Shown here: positions 8,759 to 16,565 of the stretch, piece after piece
Layout: each line of letters opens with the position of its first letter
Position numbering within the stretch: the first letter of the stretch is position 1
Notes under the pieces: generated by a model
Database searches by the model: none
What the model saw: the letters and a program-made list of their open reading frames with translations, nothing else
Told to the model about the DNA's origin: nothing
From: Lachnospiraceae bacterium
GTDB taxonomy: Bacteria > Bacillota > Clostridia > Lachnospirales > Lachnospiraceae
NCBI GenBank assembly: GCA_017446045.1
Contig: JAFSRP010000035.1
Coordinates: 1 to 54,382 of the forward strand
Reading direction: 5' to 3'
Length of the DNA stretch: 54,382 nt
Position numbers and translations under genes: made by a program

Positions 8759-8820
8759 CTCATCATCATCCGAATAATCTCTCTGTTTATGTTTAAGGAT
8801 GCATTACACCTTTATAAAAA

Positions 8821-8870
8821 AGAATAAAAAAAGGATTTCGCGTCCGGAATGATCTGTTAAGCGAAATCCT
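8821..8870 (-). terminator. Terminator of the symporter gene
   Basis: AGGATTTCGC (8832-8841) and GCGAAATCCT (8861-8870) pair perfectly. On the minus strand seven or more T follow. It lies just past the symporter stop at 8893. Confidence 0.88.
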
Positions 8871-8892
8871 CTTTTGCGGTTATCTACTGCCT

Positions 8893-10518
8893 TCAGTTCT
8901 TCTCTGAAGAGTAAGTACCTGTGTCGATCGCGTTTTCCCAGAAAGCGACGACGACAGTCGCGGCAATGTCTCCGATAACATTGGAAGCAGTCCGGAACAT
9001 GTCCAGGAACTGGTCGATGCCGAGGAGCATCCCAAGGGCATTGGGCGTGATCCCCATCATGACGACAAGGGAGGAGAGCGAAATGATGCTTGAGTTCTGG
9101 ACAGCCGACGCCCCCATGGAAATAATGAATACCGCGACGATGATCGTAAAGTAAAAATGAGAGTTCATCTGCAGTCCATACATCCTTGCGAGCATCATAC
9201 TGCACAGGACCAGATGGATGCAGCTCCCATCCATATTGACCGTGGCACCGAGCGAGGCTGTGAACGAAGCCAGACGGGACTGGATCCCAAGCCTTTTTGA
9301 GCAGAAATTTACCGTCTGCGGCAGTGCGCTCCCGCCGCTTCCGGCCAGAAACGGAACCTTGGCATAGGAACTGATCTTAAGCAGGAAAGGAAGGGGTGAC
9401 AGCCCCGTGACCAACAGGATCATAATACCGTAGATCACGAACATCAGCAGGCAGCCTGCCGTTTCGGCGGCAATGAGCCTGAGAAGGACCGGAAAGACTC
9501 CTGTACCGATCGTGATGATCATGGAAAGGGTCGATACGAACGTGATCGCCGGAACGCAGGCAGCAATGATCGCAATGATCTTCTGGAAGAAAAGACTGAG
9601 TGCGTCCATCAGGCTGTTCAGGATCGCAACCTTGTCGCCGAGTGAGCCGAGCGCAATGCCGGAGATCAACGCCAGATACATGACCTGGAGAATATCTGCC
9701 GACAGAACGGGATCAACGAAATTGGGAGGTATGATCCCGATCAGGATGCCCTTGATATCAGGAATGATCAGCTCGCCTACCGTTTCCGCACCGATCAGCG
9801 TCAGTGCGTTCCCTTCGATCGAAGGACCGAAAAACAGGCGCCCGAGCCCGATGGCGATCAGGATCGCAAGAAACGTTGTGCCCGCATAGATGATCAGGAC
9901 GCGGCCTGCGATCCTTCCGGCCTCATGAAGGCTCGACAGACTGTTAATGCTGGTGACGATAGAGCAGAAAACAGCCGGTACGATCAAGGCACCAAGCGCA
10001 TTCAGGAAGAGCGTCTTGATCGTGTCAAGGATGTGGTAATCGATAAAACTGAGCACCTCTTCCGGCAGAAGGGCTTTCATAAGAATGCCGGCGATCAGGC
10101 CGCCTGCCAGGGCGCAAAGAGACGCAAAGAAAAAACGGCTTCCGGACGAATAAGCCTTGATAATGACATTATTGCATCCGTTTTGCCGGACATATGTCAG
10201 GTTGTCGCGGTTTCCGCGAATGATCAGTGTGCGGTAATAATCTTCACTTTCTTCAGCCCAGTTCTTCAGCTCACTGATCGGGTCGCACTCGCTGCCGTTC
10301 GAAGACAGGATGACCTGAATATCGCCGATACGCTTTCTGAGCCGGATGCGGATCTCCTGATGTGAGTCCATCTCGGACATGCGCACAAAGATCTCCTCTA
10401 CCAGAAGAAGTGTATTATTGATCTCCCTGGGGCTCAGCCTCAGTGTATGGAGTTCCTCTTTCAGCAATTCACTGACTTCGGAAATATTCTGATGGGTAAG
10501 ACGATATGAAAAAGCCAT
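8893..10518 (-). CDS. Dicarboxylate/amino acid:cation symporter (DAACS) with N-terminal GHKL-like domain
   Basis: A 541-residue protein. Residues about 136-541 are a complete DAACS (GltP/DctA-type) sodium- or proton-coupled importer: several hydrophobic helices, GSGGSALP in hairpin loop 1, GATVNMDGSCIH (NMDG 428-431) and DQFLDMFRTASNVIGD (about 502-517), the substrate and cation site. The substrate is probably a C4-dicarboxylate or an acidic or neutral amino acid. The first 135 residues are not part of that family: a helix with LLLVEEIFVRM resembles an N-box, SSNGSECDP resembles a worn D-x-G-x-x-F-D-P box, and NGCNNVIIKAYSS resembles the last strand of RsbW-type GHKL ATPase domains. That match is by eye and the key Asn/Asp residues look degenerate. 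Its SD is weak. Confidence 0.85.
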   Translation of the reverse strand: MAFSYRLTHQNISEVSELLKEELHTLRLSPREINNTLLLVEEIFVRMSEMDSHQEIRIRLRKRIGDIQVILSSNGSECDPISELKNWAEESEDYYRTLIIRGNRDNLTYVRQNGCNNVIIKAYSSGSRFFFASLCALAGGLIAGILMKALLPEEVLSFIDYHILDTIKTLFLNALGALIVPAVFCSIVTSINSLSSLHEAGRIAGRVLIIYAGTTFLAILIAIGLGRLFFGPSIEGNALTLIGAETVGELIIPDIKGILIGIIPPNFVDPVLSADILQVMYLALISGIALGSLGDKVAILNSLMDALSLFFQKIIAIIAACVPAITFVSTLSMIITIGTGVFPVLLRLIAAETAGCLLMFVIYGIMILLVTGLSPLPFLLKISSYAKVPFLAGSGGSALPQTVNFCSKRLGIQSRLASFTASLGATVNMDGSCIHLVLCSMMLARMYGLQMNSHFYFTIIVAVFIISMGASAVQNSSIISLSSLVVMMGITPNALGMLLGIDQFLDMFRTASNVIGDIAATVVVAFWENAIDTGTYSSEKN

Positions 10519-10572
10519 GGGTCACAGTCTCGCAAGTTATTTCATGATCAGGGCGGATCGCCCGCCGAACCG

Positions 10573-10578
10573 ATTATA
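10573..10578 (-). promoter_or_regulatory. -10 box for the symporter gene
   Basis: TATAAT on the minus strand about 55 bases before the symporter start; the matching -35 is poor. A small GGGCG/CGCCC hairpin lies between it and the start codon (about 10549-10561). Confidence 0.35.
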
Positions 10579-10728
10579 TCATCCGAAACATAATTTTTCT
10601 ATATTAACACCCTTGCCCGATGCCGGAATGATGTAAACTTTAACATTTCTCAGGGACCTCCCTGCCGTGCCGAAAAGAAAGCAGTATCGGGAGATCATAA
10701 TCCGGTAGCAACTTTTCGCGGCAGCGGT

Positions 10729-10734
10729 TATAAT
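10729..10734 (+). promoter_or_regulatory. -10 box for the 10774-13196 operon
   Basis: TATAAT 39 bases before the ATG of the B3/4 gene, with a weak -35 (TAGCAA at 10706-10711, 17-base spacer). This is the only good -10 seen for the operon. Confidence 0.45.
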
Positions 10735-10773
10735 AGAGCGCATCAGATCATTTGATTGTGGAGGAAATAGAAA

Positions 10774-11439
10774 ATGAAATATGACGTCAGGATCGATAAA
10801 GCACTCTATGATGCCTATCCCGAGATCCGTCTCGGCCTGATCCGCTTTTCTGCCGATGTAAAGCCGGCGGATAATACCTTTTGGAATTTCATGCACAAAG
10901 AGATCCTTCCCGGGATCGTGGACAGTATCGAAGGAAAGGAATGGGGAGAGATCCCCGGCGTCCGCGGAAGCCGTCTGGCATACAAGGCCTTCGGGCGCAA
11001 TCCCGGCCGTTACAGAGTCTCGTCTGAAGCCCTTCTCCGCAGGGTGCGGCGTGGTGACGAACTTTATCATATCAATTCCGTAGTCGACGTCAACAACCTG
11101 ATCTCCGTGAAGAGCGGCCTTTCTGTCGGTTCTTATGACCTGGGCCATGTTGTCGGACCGGTCGTGTTCCGCAAGGCCGTGGAAGGCGAGCATTATACCG
11201 GTATCGGCAAGGATGTCCTGGATATGGAAAACATGCTGGTCCTGGCAGACGATGAAGGCATTTTCGGCTCTTCCATGTCGGATTCCACGCGCTGTATGAT
11301 CACCGAGACCGCGAAGGACGTACTCGTTGTCATTTACTGCTTTGAAAATGACATCGATCTCGAAAGCCTCCTTGAGGAGAGCAAAGAAGCTTTCCTCCGT
11401 TTTGCAGACGTAAAAGATCCGGAATCCTGGATCCTGTGA
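10774..11439 (+). CDS. Stand-alone B3/4 (PheRS beta-type tRNA-editing) domain protein
   Basis: A 221-residue protein consisting of one B3/4 domain, the fold that edits mischarged Tyr-tRNA(Phe) in the phenylalanyl-tRNA synthetase beta chain. Supporting stretches are GVRGSRLAYKAFGRNPGRYR, the LLRRV segment, then VVDVNNLISVKSGLSVGSYD and a C-terminal YCFENDIDLESLL. Stand-alone members are widespread but their natural substrate is mostly untested: trans-editing of aminoacyl-tRNA is one proposal and an amino-acid-related reaction is another. GGAGG nine bases upstream fixes ATG 10774. It is the first of three plus-strand genes with an aminotransferase and a class C26 hydrolase, which favours an amino-acid link. 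Confidence 0.8.
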   Translation: MKYDVRIDKALYDAYPEIRLGLIRFSADVKPADNTFWNFMHKEILPGIVDSIEGKEWGEIPGVRGSRLAYKAFGRNPGRYRVSSEALLRRVRRGDELYHINSVVDVNNLISVKSGLSVGSYDLGHVVGPVVFRKAVEGEHYTGIGKDVLDMENMLVLADDEGIFGSSMSDSTRCMITETAKDVLVVIYCFENDIDLESLLEESKEAFLRFADVKDPESWIL

Positions 11440-11455
11440 CCGGACGGATAAATAT

Positions 11456-12352
11456 ATGGAATATACAGGTTATTACAACGGTAATATCGGACCACTCGAA
11501 GAAATGAAGATCCCCATGCTGGACCGCGTGGTGTTTTTTGGGGATTCCTGCTATGACATGGCCACATTTCGCAGCCGGCGGGCCTTTGCGCTTCGGGATC
11601 ATCTGATCCGATTCTACAACAGCTGCCGGCTCCTCGATATCCATGTGGCTCTCGGCATGGAAGAACTGGCTGCGGAGATCCAAAAATGCATCGACTTAAG
11701 CGATTCGGACCGCGGATGTATTTACTGGCAGGCTTCCCGGGGTACCAGGCTCCGTTCCTTTGCCTGGGGACAGGAGCATCTGAATGCCAACCTGATCATG
11801 TATGCCGGACCGGCAGAACTCGAACCCGAAGGGAAAGAATATCATCTCCGCATGCAGGAAGACACCCGTTTCCTTCACTGCAACATCAAGACCAACAACC
11901 TGATCCCCGCTGTACTGTATTCGCAGCGCGCAAGGGAAGACGGCTGCGAGGAAAGCATTCTCTGCAGGGACGGTCTCGTTACCGAATGCGCACACAGCAA
12001 TGTGGTGATCCTGAAAGACGGCGTGCTGTGGACCCACCCGCAGGACCGGCTGATCCTTCCGGGCGTGACCATGAACATCCTGATCCTTCTGGCAGAAAGA
12101 CTCGGTGTGCCTGTGCGCACGGAGGCCTTTACCCCCACGCAGCTGAAGGATGCTGACGAGATCATCATCACTTCCACCGGTGTCCAGTGCATTCGCGGTG
12201 TGTCGCTTGACGGCAAGCCCGCAGGCGGCCGGGATCCGGAGCTGCTTCTGAAGCTTCAGAAAGCTTACAGGGATTTTTACAATGCCAATACCAGCCGCAA
12301 AGCGGTGCTGGATGAAGCCCACTATCAGCAGCCGGGCATGGATCGATCATGA
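11456..12352 (+). CDS. Class IV aminotransferase, D-amino-acid transaminase type
   Basis: A 298-residue PLP enzyme of fold type IV. The PLP lysine is in CNIKTNNLIPAVLYSQRA, matching the DIKSLNLL-type motif of D-alanine transaminases. Also present are TECAHSNVVILKDG (the T-E-x-x-x-S-N motif) and LILPGVTMNILI, which binds the PLP phosphate. Such enzymes interconvert D-alanine and D-glutamate for cell wall synthesis or degrade D-amino acids; branched-chain or aminodeoxychorismate enzymes are related alternatives. It begins 16 bases after the B3/4 gene with only a weak SD, suggesting translational coupling. The N-terminal part (YNGNIGPLEEMKIPMLDR) is standard, so the protein is full length. Confidence 0.85.
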   Translation: MEYTGYYNGNIGPLEEMKIPMLDRVVFFGDSCYDMATFRSRRAFALRDHLIRFYNSCRLLDIHVALGMEELAAEIQKCIDLSDSDRGCIYWQASRGTRLRSFAWGQEHLNANLIMYAGPAELEPEGKEYHLRMQEDTRFLHCNIKTNNLIPAVLYSQRAREDGCEESILCRDGLVTECAHSNVVILKDGVLWTHPQDRLILPGVTMNILILLAERLGVPVRTEAFTPTQLKDADEIIITSTGVQCIRGVSLDGKPAGGRDPELLLKLQKAYRDFYNANTSRKAVLDEAHYQQPGMDRS

Positions 12353-12422
12353 CCGGAAGCCCGATAAAAAATCTGTGGATCTTGAAAACCTGCATGAAAT
12401 CAATACTTCAGGGAGAACTGCG

Positions 12423-13196
12423 ATGAGCAAGCCTGTGATCGGCATTACGCCGCTGATCGATTATGAAAAAGAAAGTTACTGGATGCTGCCCGGATACATG
12501 GGCGGAATAGAGGCCGCCGGCGGACTGCCGCTGATGCTGCCGATGACGGAAGACCCGGAAGATATCCGGCAGCTCCTGGATCTTTGCGACGGCATCCTGA
12601 TCGCCGGAGGACAGGACGTCACACCCATGCTGTATGGAGAAGAGGAACTCCCCTGCTGCAAGGAATGTGCGCCCGAACGTGACCGGATGGAGCTCATCCT
12701 GCTCGACGAAGCACTGTCACGCAGTATGCCTGTCTTCGGCATCTGCCGCGGCCTGCAGTTTATCAACGCCGCTCTTGGCGGCACTCTGTGGCAGGACCTG
12801 CCTGAACAGAGGCCTTCCAAGATCCACCATGTAATGGGAAAGCCTTATGACGCTGCTGCGCACCAGGTGACGATCCTGCCCGGGACACCGCTCTATGCCC
12901 TGCTTAAGGGTGCAGAAGAAGAGACGGACACTCCGGCTTCCGAAGATCCGGATAGCAGTAAGACCGGGGACTTAGTGATCGGCGTCAACAGCCTGCATCA
13001 CCAGGCGATCCGGGAGCTGGCGCCCCGCCTCGAAGTCATGGGCATTTCGGAAGACGGCCTTACAGAAGCGATCCGTCTGCCGGACAAACCCTTTGTCTGG
13101 GCTGTCCAGTGGCATCCGGAGTTCTCCTACAAGGTCAATGCAGACAGCCGGAAGCTTTTCTCTGCTTTTGTGGATGCTGCACGCGCATATGCCTGA
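12423..13196 (+). CDS. Gamma-glutamyl-gamma-aminobutyrate hydrolase-type (peptidase C26) protein
   Basis: A 257-residue class I glutamine amidotransferase-like hydrolase. The catalytic triad is visible: Cys108 in FGICRGLQ, and His231 and Glu233 in QWHPEF. GGQDVTPMLYGEE is the usual PuuD-like N-terminal stretch. Members cleave gamma-glutamyl amides such as gamma-glutamyl-GABA. An acidic insertion (about residues 163-182, EEETDTPASEDPDSSK) sits in a loop where most relatives are shorter. ATG 12423 is chosen over an in-frame extension to 12282 because GGGAGAA precedes it and the family begins with PVIGITP. With the neighbours it suggests processing of amino-acid derivatives. Confidence 0.85.
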   Translation: MSKPVIGITPLIDYEKESYWMLPGYMGGIEAAGGLPLMLPMTEDPEDIRQLLDLCDGILIAGGQDVTPMLYGEEELPCCKECAPERDRMELILLDEALSRSMPVFGICRGLQFINAALGGTLWQDLPEQRPSKIHHVMGKPYDAAAHQVTILPGTPLYALLKGAEEETDTPASEDPDSSKTGDLVIGVNSLHHQAIRELAPRLEVMGISEDGLTEAIRLPDKPFVWAVQWHPEFSYKVNADSRKLFSAFVDAARAYA

Positions 13197-13238
13197 ACCC
13201 GGGTTCCTGTATTTACCTGAAATCTATACAATGAAAAA

Positions 13239-13279
13239 GTCCGTCACTTTCCCTGCGGATCGTGACGGACATTTTTTTT
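13239..13279. terminator. Bidirectional terminator between C26 hydrolase and SDR genes
   Basis: GTCCGTCAC (13239-13247) and GTGACGGAC (13262-13270) pair perfectly. Eight T follow on the plus strand and five A precede, so it can stop both convergent transcripts. Confidence 0.88.
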
Positions 13280-13284
13280 GAAGC

Positions 13285-14055
13285 TCAGGCACTGATGCCG
13301 CCGTCCACCAGGAAACGGCCGCCTGTCGTCCAGCTGCTCTTGTCTGAGAGCAGGAATTCGATCATCGGTGCCAGATCCTTCTTGGGATACCCGATGCGTC
13401 CCAGAGGGTAAAGTGAGACCTTATCCTCGGACCATTTATCATAGCCTTCCTGTGTGTAATCCCCGCTGGTCACATAAATGTTCGTATAGACCGCCGCGGG
13501 CGCCACACAGTTGACCCGGATCCCGTATTTGCCGAGATCCTTCGCAAGATAGCGGGTCATGGCATCCACACCTGCTTTTGCGGCAGAGTAGGCGATCGAG
13601 CCGCCGACTCTCTCTGAAGCCATGGAGGACAGATTGACGATGGACGGGTCAGTTCCTTTCTTTAAAAGGGGCAGCATGGTCTTCGTCATCATGAACATGC
13701 CGGTCAGATTGACCTTGAAGCAGCGCTCCCAGTCCTCCAGTGTCTGCTCTTCGACTCCGCCCAGACGGATAATGCCGGCAGCATTGACAAGACCGTCCAG
13801 ATGTCCGAACCGTGTATCCAGTTCCTCATACAACTTCTGCAGATCCGCCCCGGAACTCACGTCTCCCTGCAGGAACAGCGCCTTGTCAGCTGCATCCCCG
13901 TAGTTCATCCGGAGCGTTTCCTTTGCTTCTTCGATATGGGCTGCACCCCATGAAAATGAAACAGGCACATATCCGCCCTGCTCCAGCAGATATTCGACAG
14001 TACCTAATCCAATACCGCTGGCACCGCCGGTAATGAGTACGATCTTATCCATCAT
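13285..14055 (-). CDS. Short-chain dehydrogenase/reductase (SDR)
   Basis: A 256-residue classical SDR. It has the NAD(P)-binding TGGASGIG motif, GDVSS, LVNAAGI, the catalytic serine in NLSSMAS, the Y-x-x-x-K pair in YSAAK, and a C-terminal GGRFLVDGG. These enzymes oxidise or reduce alcohols, ketones and sugars; the substrate cannot be read here. The start is placed at ATG 14055 because GGGAGG stands nine bases upstream. The open frame continues to 14280 but that extension would run through a terminator hairpin and is not homologous to SDRs. It ends a locus with a transporter, a UroD-type methyltransferase and a GntR regulator, and has its own -10 box. Confidence 0.9.
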   Translation of the reverse strand: MMDKIVLITGGASGIGLGTVEYLLEQGGYVPVSFSWGAAHIEEAKETLRMNYGDAADKALFLQGDVSSGADLQKLYEELDTRFGHLDGLVNAAGIIRLGGVEEQTLEDWERCFKVNLTGMFMMTKTMLPLLKKGTDPSIVNLSSMASERVGGSIAYSAAKAGVDAMTRYLAKDLGKYGIRVNCVAPAAVYTNIYVTSGDYTQEGYDKWSEDKVSLYPLGRIGYPKKDLAPMIEFLLSDKSSWTTGGRFLVDGGISA

Positions 14056-14077
14056 TTCTAAATACCTCCCGGATCCC

Positions 14078-14083
14078 ATTATA
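14078..14083 (-). promoter_or_regulatory. -10 box for the SDR gene
   Basis: TATAAT on the minus strand 22 bases before the SDR start and just past the terminator of the preceding gene. The -35 is weak. Confidence 0.45.
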
Positions 14084-14091
14084 CACGATTT

Positions 14092-14126
14092 CAAAAATGC
14101 CGCGTACATCATCTGTACGCGGCATT
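14092..14126 (-). terminator. Terminator after the YkvI-like transporter gene
   Basis: AATGCCGCGTACA (14096-14108) and TGTACGCGGCATT (14114-14126) form a perfect 13-bp stem over TCATC. On the minus strand it is followed by TTTTTGA. Confidence 0.9.
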
Positions 14127-14183
14127 GATCTTTACAGGAACATCGCTGCCGGAAAAGCCGGTACGATCTGCAATACTGCTTTA

Positions 14184-15365
14184 TCAGCCTTTCTTGGCTT
14201 CTCTGTCCTTCCTGGCAACACGGAACAGGGAGTAGATGATCGGAATACCCATGAAGTAGATACCCAGGGTGCCGAGCCACTTATACCATACCTGGCAGAT
14301 CGCGATCAGGCCTACGAAGCTGAGCAGCAGGCACAGAAGCAGGAATGCCATTGCAATAACGAACAGCTTCACACGCGGCTTGATGTTGTCGTTCTTCCAG
14401 ACCTTGATAAAACGGTTGGAAGTCGTGAAAATGAAGGTGGGGCCAGTGGAAACGACGGAGAACATGACAACTGCCCAGTAGATCGCGGTCATGACCTTGG
14501 GAAGATGATTCGTACAGATCGCAAGGATCGGTGCGTTCTCAGTCGCAACATCAGGCATGTAAGGAAGCACGATCAGGGAGGTCAGAAGGAAGACCAGACC
14601 GATCATAACACCGATGAAGATACCGGAGCACCACGCATCGCTCTTTGTCTTGATCCTGTCGCAGTAGTTGGAAAGCGGTCCACCCCAGCTGCAGCAGATG
14701 CCGCAGTACAGGAATACGAACCAGTAGTGTCCCTTGACAGTACGGGCGCCCCAGTCGGATCCGATGGTGAGGCTGGTAAGGCGCTCTGCCATAACGTCGC
14801 CCTTGAGACCGATGACCAGAGCCAGGATCGCTACCAGGGAGATCGCCAGCGCGATGGTCATCGCGGAATTGAAGCGGCGCAGGAAAGCGGCACCGTACAT
14901 GCTCAGGAATGCGAACAGCAGCAGTGCGATCAGAGATCCAATGCCGGTCGGAACGCCCCACAGGGACTTCATCAGGCTGGCAAACAGTGACATGGTCGCT
15001 GCAACTGTCACGACGCCGATGACTGTGCTGTAGAAATCATAGAAAACAGTTACGATCATCTGGAAGAGCTTGCTGCCCTTTAAGTTGCCCTCCTCATCGC
15101 GAAGGCCCCAGAGTGCCAGATAAAACGAGTTGTACTCACGGGTGTTGTAGACGCGGATGAAATCCAGCGCGGCACCGCAGAAGAACGCCATGATGACGAC
15201 GAACATGCCGATGAGCAGCCACATATGTCCGCCGCCTTTGGTGACCATGTAGTTGGCGGCATAAGCGCCGGATGCCATGTTTGCACCGCAGTAGGTACCA
15301 AACATCAGCGCGCCCAGGCCGAACCAGACCATAAATTTCTCAAAACCGGTTCTTGTGTCTTTCAT
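14184..15365 (-). CDS. Polytopic membrane transporter, YkvI-like
   Basis: A 393-residue integral membrane protein with about ten hydrophobic helices. The start FEKFMVWFGLGALMFGTYCG with GANMASG resembles the YkvI group (COG3949) of the LeuT/APC transporter fold, in which the unwound first helix carries small residues. GGGHMWLLIGMF and later VVMFSVVSTGPTFIFTTSNR fit the same group. Family members are thought to be cation-coupled transporters but substrates are not established. AAGGGG precedes ATG 15365. It lies directly downstream of the UroD-type methyltransferase, separated only by a stem-loop, so uptake of the compound used by that enzyme is plausible. Confidence 0.7.
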   Translation of the reverse strand: MKDTRTGFEKFMVWFGLGALMFGTYCGANMASGAYAANYMVTKGGGHMWLLIGMFVVIMAFFCGAALDFIRVYNTREYNSFYLALWGLRDEEGNLKGSKLFQMIVTVFYDFYSTVIGVVTVAATMSLFASLMKSLWGVPTGIGSLIALLLFAFLSMYGAAFLRRFNSAMTIALAISLVAILALVIGLKGDVMAERLTSLTIGSDWGARTVKGHYWFVFLYCGICCSWGGPLSNYCDRIKTKSDAWCSGIFIGVMIGLVFLLTSLIVLPYMPDVATENAPILAICTNHLPKVMTAIYWAVVMFSVVSTGPTFIFTTSNRFIKVWKNDNIKPRVKLFVIAMAFLLLCLLLSFVGLIAICQVWYKWLGTLGIYFMGIPIIYSLFRVARKDREAKKG

Positions 15366-15411
15366 AATAATCCCCTTTTACTTAATCTATCGCCCAGCAA
15401 TATCCAGTGCT

Positions 15412-15440
15412 GCCGTCAGGGATCCAGCGACCCTGACGGC
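15412..15440 (-). other. Intercistronic stem-loop
   Basis: GCCGTCAGGG and CCCTGACGGC are perfect 10-bp complements over a nine-base loop, between the methyltransferase stop and the transporter start. There is no U-run on either strand, so it may adjust mRNA stability or the ratio of the two products rather than terminate. Confidence 0.6.
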
Positions 15441-15460
15441 AAACACATTCTGCTTAAGAC

Positions 15461-16474
15461 TCAGTGTGCTGCAGCGTATTCGATGCAGGCTTCGCGGACC
15501 CAGTTGAAGCGGTCATCATCGATATCGTTCGGAACCGTACAGTCATCGCCGACGATCACGCCGACCTGTCCGCAGTTGTCCAGGATATCCCAGGTAGCTT
15601 TCTTCAGCTCTTCCTTGGTGCCGGTATAGATCACGCCTTCCTGTGCGAAGCCGCCGATGACGCATCTGCCGCCGAACAGCTCCTTGGCTTCCTTCATGGT
15701 GACGCCTTCCGCATTGACAGCTACGCTGTAAGCTGCCGCATCATAGTCGGTGTAGAGCTTCAGATCGTTGCCATGTCCGTGATAGCCGCAGATATGAAGG
15801 ATGTGCGTGTTGCGGATCTTCTTAGCCTCAGACAGCACACGCTTTTCGCTCGGCGCAACATACTTTTTGTGGAAATCATCCGGGAAGAATCCGCCCTGGT
15901 TGTTGCAGCTGAAGTAAATACCGTCAGCGCCGCACTCGGTCAGCAGGACCTTGTTCAGTTCGACGATACCGTCGGTCAGTGTTTCCAGCGCGTACTTGAT
16001 CGCGTCGGGATCTTCCTTCATGAACTGCTGCATCATGCGCTCCTCGGCACCGTAGACCGGCAGACCGACGGAAAAAGCATTGCGCAGGATCCAGGTCGCG
16101 GAGAAGCTGGTCACATAGACCGGCGCGTCCACGCCCTTATAGATCTCCATGACTCTCTTTGTCAGATCGATCTGTGCCTTTGCGTAAGGCTCGTCGACCT
16201 TCGGCGCCTGGATCTTGTACAGATCGGAGACAGAGTTTACAAAGCTCACATCCAGCGGCATCATCATGAGGGTGTCGTTCATGATCTTGATCACATCGGG
16301 AACGAACTTTTCCAGTGCCGGCTTGTGACCCGCGATATTGCGCTCCACAGCCTCCGGTCTGCTGAGACCCATGTTCCAGTCCTCGGGACCGGTGAAATGA
16401 TGGAAGAACGCGATCGGTGCGCGGTCAACGGGCTCATTTGCCAGAACCTTCATGATCCTCTCTTTGTTTGTCAT
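15461..16474 (-). CDS. Uroporphyrinogen decarboxylase-fold (MtaA/MtbA-like) methyltransferase
   Basis: A 337-residue protein of the UroD superfamily. It starts NKERIMKVLANEPVDRAPIA, typical of the methylcobamide methyltransferase branch rather than heme enzymes. HICGYHGHGND gives the His-x-Cys zinc motif used by MtaA/MtbA, and Cys in FGGRCVIGGFAQEG is the likely third ligand. Such enzymes move methyl groups between a corrinoid protein and a thiol or other acceptor. No corrinoid protein gene is in the window, so the partner would be elsewhere. ATG 16474 has AGGAGGAT upstream; an in-frame extension to 16507 is rejected. It has its own -10 box and is followed by a transporter. Confidence 0.82.
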   Translation of the reverse strand: MTNKERIMKVLANEPVDRAPIAFFHHFTGPEDWNMGLSRPEAVERNIAGHKPALEKFVPDVIKIMNDTLMMMPLDVSFVNSVSDLYKIQAPKVDEPYAKAQIDLTKRVMEIYKGVDAPVYVTSFSATWILRNAFSVGLPVYGAEERMMQQFMKEDPDAIKYALETLTDGIVELNKVLLTECGADGIYFSCNNQGGFFPDDFHKKYVAPSEKRVLSEAKKIRNTHILHICGYHGHGNDLKLYTDYDAAAYSVAVNAEGVTMKEAKELFGGRCVIGGFAQEGVIYTGTKEELKKATWDILDNCGQVGVIVGDDCTVPNDIDDDRFNWVREACIEYAAAH

Positions 16475-16522
16475 AATATCCTCCTCTTGCAAATACATTT
16501 TCCTCACGGAAACATTGACTAT

Positions 16523-16528
16523 ATTATA
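16523..16528 (-). promoter_or_regulatory. -10 box for the methyltransferase-transporter pair
   Basis: TATAAT on the minus strand about 50 bases before the start codon, in an AT-rich stretch; the -35 is not clear. Confidence 0.4.
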
Positions 16529-16565
16529 TAACCAATTTCACAATAAAGAAAGTCTGATCGTACTG

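Noticed and set aside
13285-14280. 75-residue N-terminal extension of the SDR
   Set aside because: It would be translated through a perfect terminator hairpin (14096-14126), has no SDR homology, and a good SD supports ATG 14055.
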